NCBI GenBank assembly: GCA_003222555.1
Contig: QHWL01000323.1
Span: 1-7,123 of the forward strand
DNA length: 7,123 nt
Direction of reading: 5' to 3'
Source of the DNA: Acidobacteriota bacterium
GTDB lineage: Bacteria > Acidobacteriota > Vicinamibacteria > Vicinamibacterales > CAVVIG01
The notes under the pieces were generated by a model that did not search any database, had not been told where the DNA came from, and saw only the letters and a program-made list of their open reading frames with translations. Both the position numbers and the translations under genes were made by a program. Position 1 is the first letter of the stretch, and every line of letters starts with the position of its first letter. Shown piece by piece: positions 6,025 to 7,123 of the stretch.

Positions 6025-7123
6025 GCTCGCAGTTATTGAAACGGCACGCTCGGGCGGGCGCGTGTCGCTCGCGCCGTGCTCGACCACCGACTGATACACG
6101 GCAAGCAGACGGTCGGTGGAGCCGACGATGTCGTAATGCTCGCGCACGCCGTCGAAGCCGCGCTGTCCGAGGCTCTTGGCGACGCTGCGATCGTGCCACA
6201 GCGCGTAAATCCCATCCGCAAGCGCCTCTGGATCGTCTGGGGCGACCAGCAGTCCGCCCCCGGTTTTCTCGACGATCTCGGTGAACGCGCCGCGCCTGGG
6301 CTGGACAACCGGGACGCCGCTCGCCATCGCCTCGAGGAGAAACACCCCCTTCGGCTCGTCGTAGGTGGCCGGAACCGACAGCACGTCCAGCGAGCGCAGG
6401 AACGCGAGCTTGCCATCTCGATCGACGGCGCCGCGGTAGGTGAACTCATCGCCCAGACCGGCCTTATCGAGACTGCGGCGAACGATCTCGAGATAGCCAG
6501 CATGCGCTCGCGACAAATATCCTGCAGCGTCGAGCCGGACGGGCGCCGATCCAATCCGCCGGCGAAAGCGCTGATAGGCATCGGCAAGAACGTGCAGTCC
6601 TTTTTCCGGCGCGATGCGTGCGAAATATCCCACACGGAAGGGGGACGGCGGTTCGTGTGAGGTACCGAGCTCGGTCCCTCTCGCGGGGCGAACGTAGCCC
6701 GTCATGTTGATACCGAGCGGAACGACAGCGATGCGGCTCCGCGGAATGCGCAGCAACTCGGACATCACCGAGACGTACCATTCGCTCACGGCCACGAAAC
6801 AGTCGACGTCGTGTACTTGTCGCCGAATGAGCTCGAGCGCGCGTGACCGGTACGGCTCGACGAGGCCTGTGAGAAACAGATCTTCGCCCTGCAGCGTGCA
6901 GCACACGGGCCGCTGCAGCGCGTCGCGCAGCGGTCTCGCCAGGCCAATGAGGAGCGAGTTCGGCAGATTGACGACGTCGGGAACAGGCTCGTCGGCGATC
7001 CACTCGAGAAACTTCGCGAACTCCTTCCGGAGCACGCCGCGGTCCCCTTCGAGCATCGAGATCATGAGATCGCCGAGCAGCTTTGGATCGGTGGACAACG
7101 ATCGGCTGGCGAACGCGTTGATG
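6019..7123 (-). CDS. Glycosyltransferase family 4 (GT-B fold), 5' end outside the window
   Basis: The last 367 residues of a GT4-type glycosyltransferase; the frame is still open at the right edge, so the N terminus is missing. A TTG at 7098 can serve formally as a start but sits in continuous coding sequence. Numbering from that TTG, the C-terminal Rossmann domain begins near RVGYFARIAPEKG (155-167), where R161 and K166 match the phosphate-contacting Arg/Lys of the family. Next come LDVLSVPATYDEP (237-249) and the EX7E donor-binding motif from E248 in EPKGVFLLEAMASG to E256, then VVQPRRGAFTEIV (264-276) and GGLLVAPDDPEALA (281-294). SEWYVS (105-110) and VVPLGINM (125-132) mark the end of the acceptor domain. 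It probably moves a sugar from a nucleotide donor in the cytoplasm to a glycolipid, polysaccharide or small molecule; the acceptor is unknown. The 20 or so residues after the last helix end in a heptamer repeat. It is separated from the ATPase by 114 nt of repeats. Confidence 0.9.
   Translation of the reverse strand, partial: INAFASRSLSTDPKLLGDLMISMLEGDRGVLRKEFAKFLEWIADEPVPDVVNLPNSLLIGLARPLRDALQRPVCCTLQGEDLFLTGLVEPYRSRALELIRRQVHDVDCFVAVSEWYVSVMSELLRIPRSRIAVVPLGINMTGYVRPARGTELGTSHEPPSPFRVGYFARIAPEKGLHVLADAYQRFRRRIGSAPVRLDAAGYLSRAHAGYLEIVRRSLDKAGLGDEFTYRGAVDRDGKLAFLRSLDVLSVPATYDEPKGVFLLEAMASGVPVVQPRRGAFTEIVEKTGGGLLVAPDDPEALADGIYALWHDRSVAKSLGQRGFDGVREHYDIVGSTDRLLAVYQSVVEHGASDTRPPERAVSITASR

Overview
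The window is GC-rich bacterial DNA. Four genes run leftward on the minus strand, and the left edge carries broken gene remnants. The gene content suggests a soil-type Gram-negative bacterium: a 10-segment FtsX/MacB-type permease of about 1,150 residues, a secreted PQQ-like propeller with a WPQWRGP start, and dispersed palindromic, nonamer and heptamer repeats. My best guess is Acidobacteriota (Vicinamibacteria-like). This is inference from gene style and repeats; there is no marker gene.

Layout from right to left, in the direction of transcription. A GT4-type glycosyltransferase enters from beyond the right edge and stops at 6019. A 114-nt gap holds a paired-hairpin REP-like element and GTCAGCS heptamers. 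An ABC ATPase (5904 to 5215) follows, then after 22 nt its large FtsX-type permease (5192 to 1743). A 124-nt gap filled largely by a 29-bp imperfect inverted repeat of 9-mers comes next. A secreted PQQ-like beta-propeller protein (1618 to 341) is last.

Plus-strand bases 92-333 look like decay: the N-terminal 48 codons of a major facilitator transporter, then an abrupt switch near a half-palindrome to what resembles the last 22 codons of an isoprenylcysteine methyltransferase-like membrane enzyme. That fragment stops 7 bases before the convergent stop of the propeller gene.

The ATPase and permease almost certainly form one inner-membrane ABC complex of the MacB/LolCDE/YbbAP type, which moves or extracts lipophilic substrates or transmits force to the periplasm. 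Its substrate is not readable from the sequence. The propeller protein is probably periplasmic, and a link to the transporter is only suggested by order and strand.

The most notable signal is repetitive DNA. Two related paired-hairpin elements lie 1.4 kb apart. One abuts the ATPase start codon and leaves no visible Shine-Dalgarno sequence. The other appears to sit inside the permease reading frame, where it encodes an Ala/Gly/Pro-rich insert of about 34 residues. I see no CRISPR array, tRNA, rRNA, transposase or recognisable defence system.
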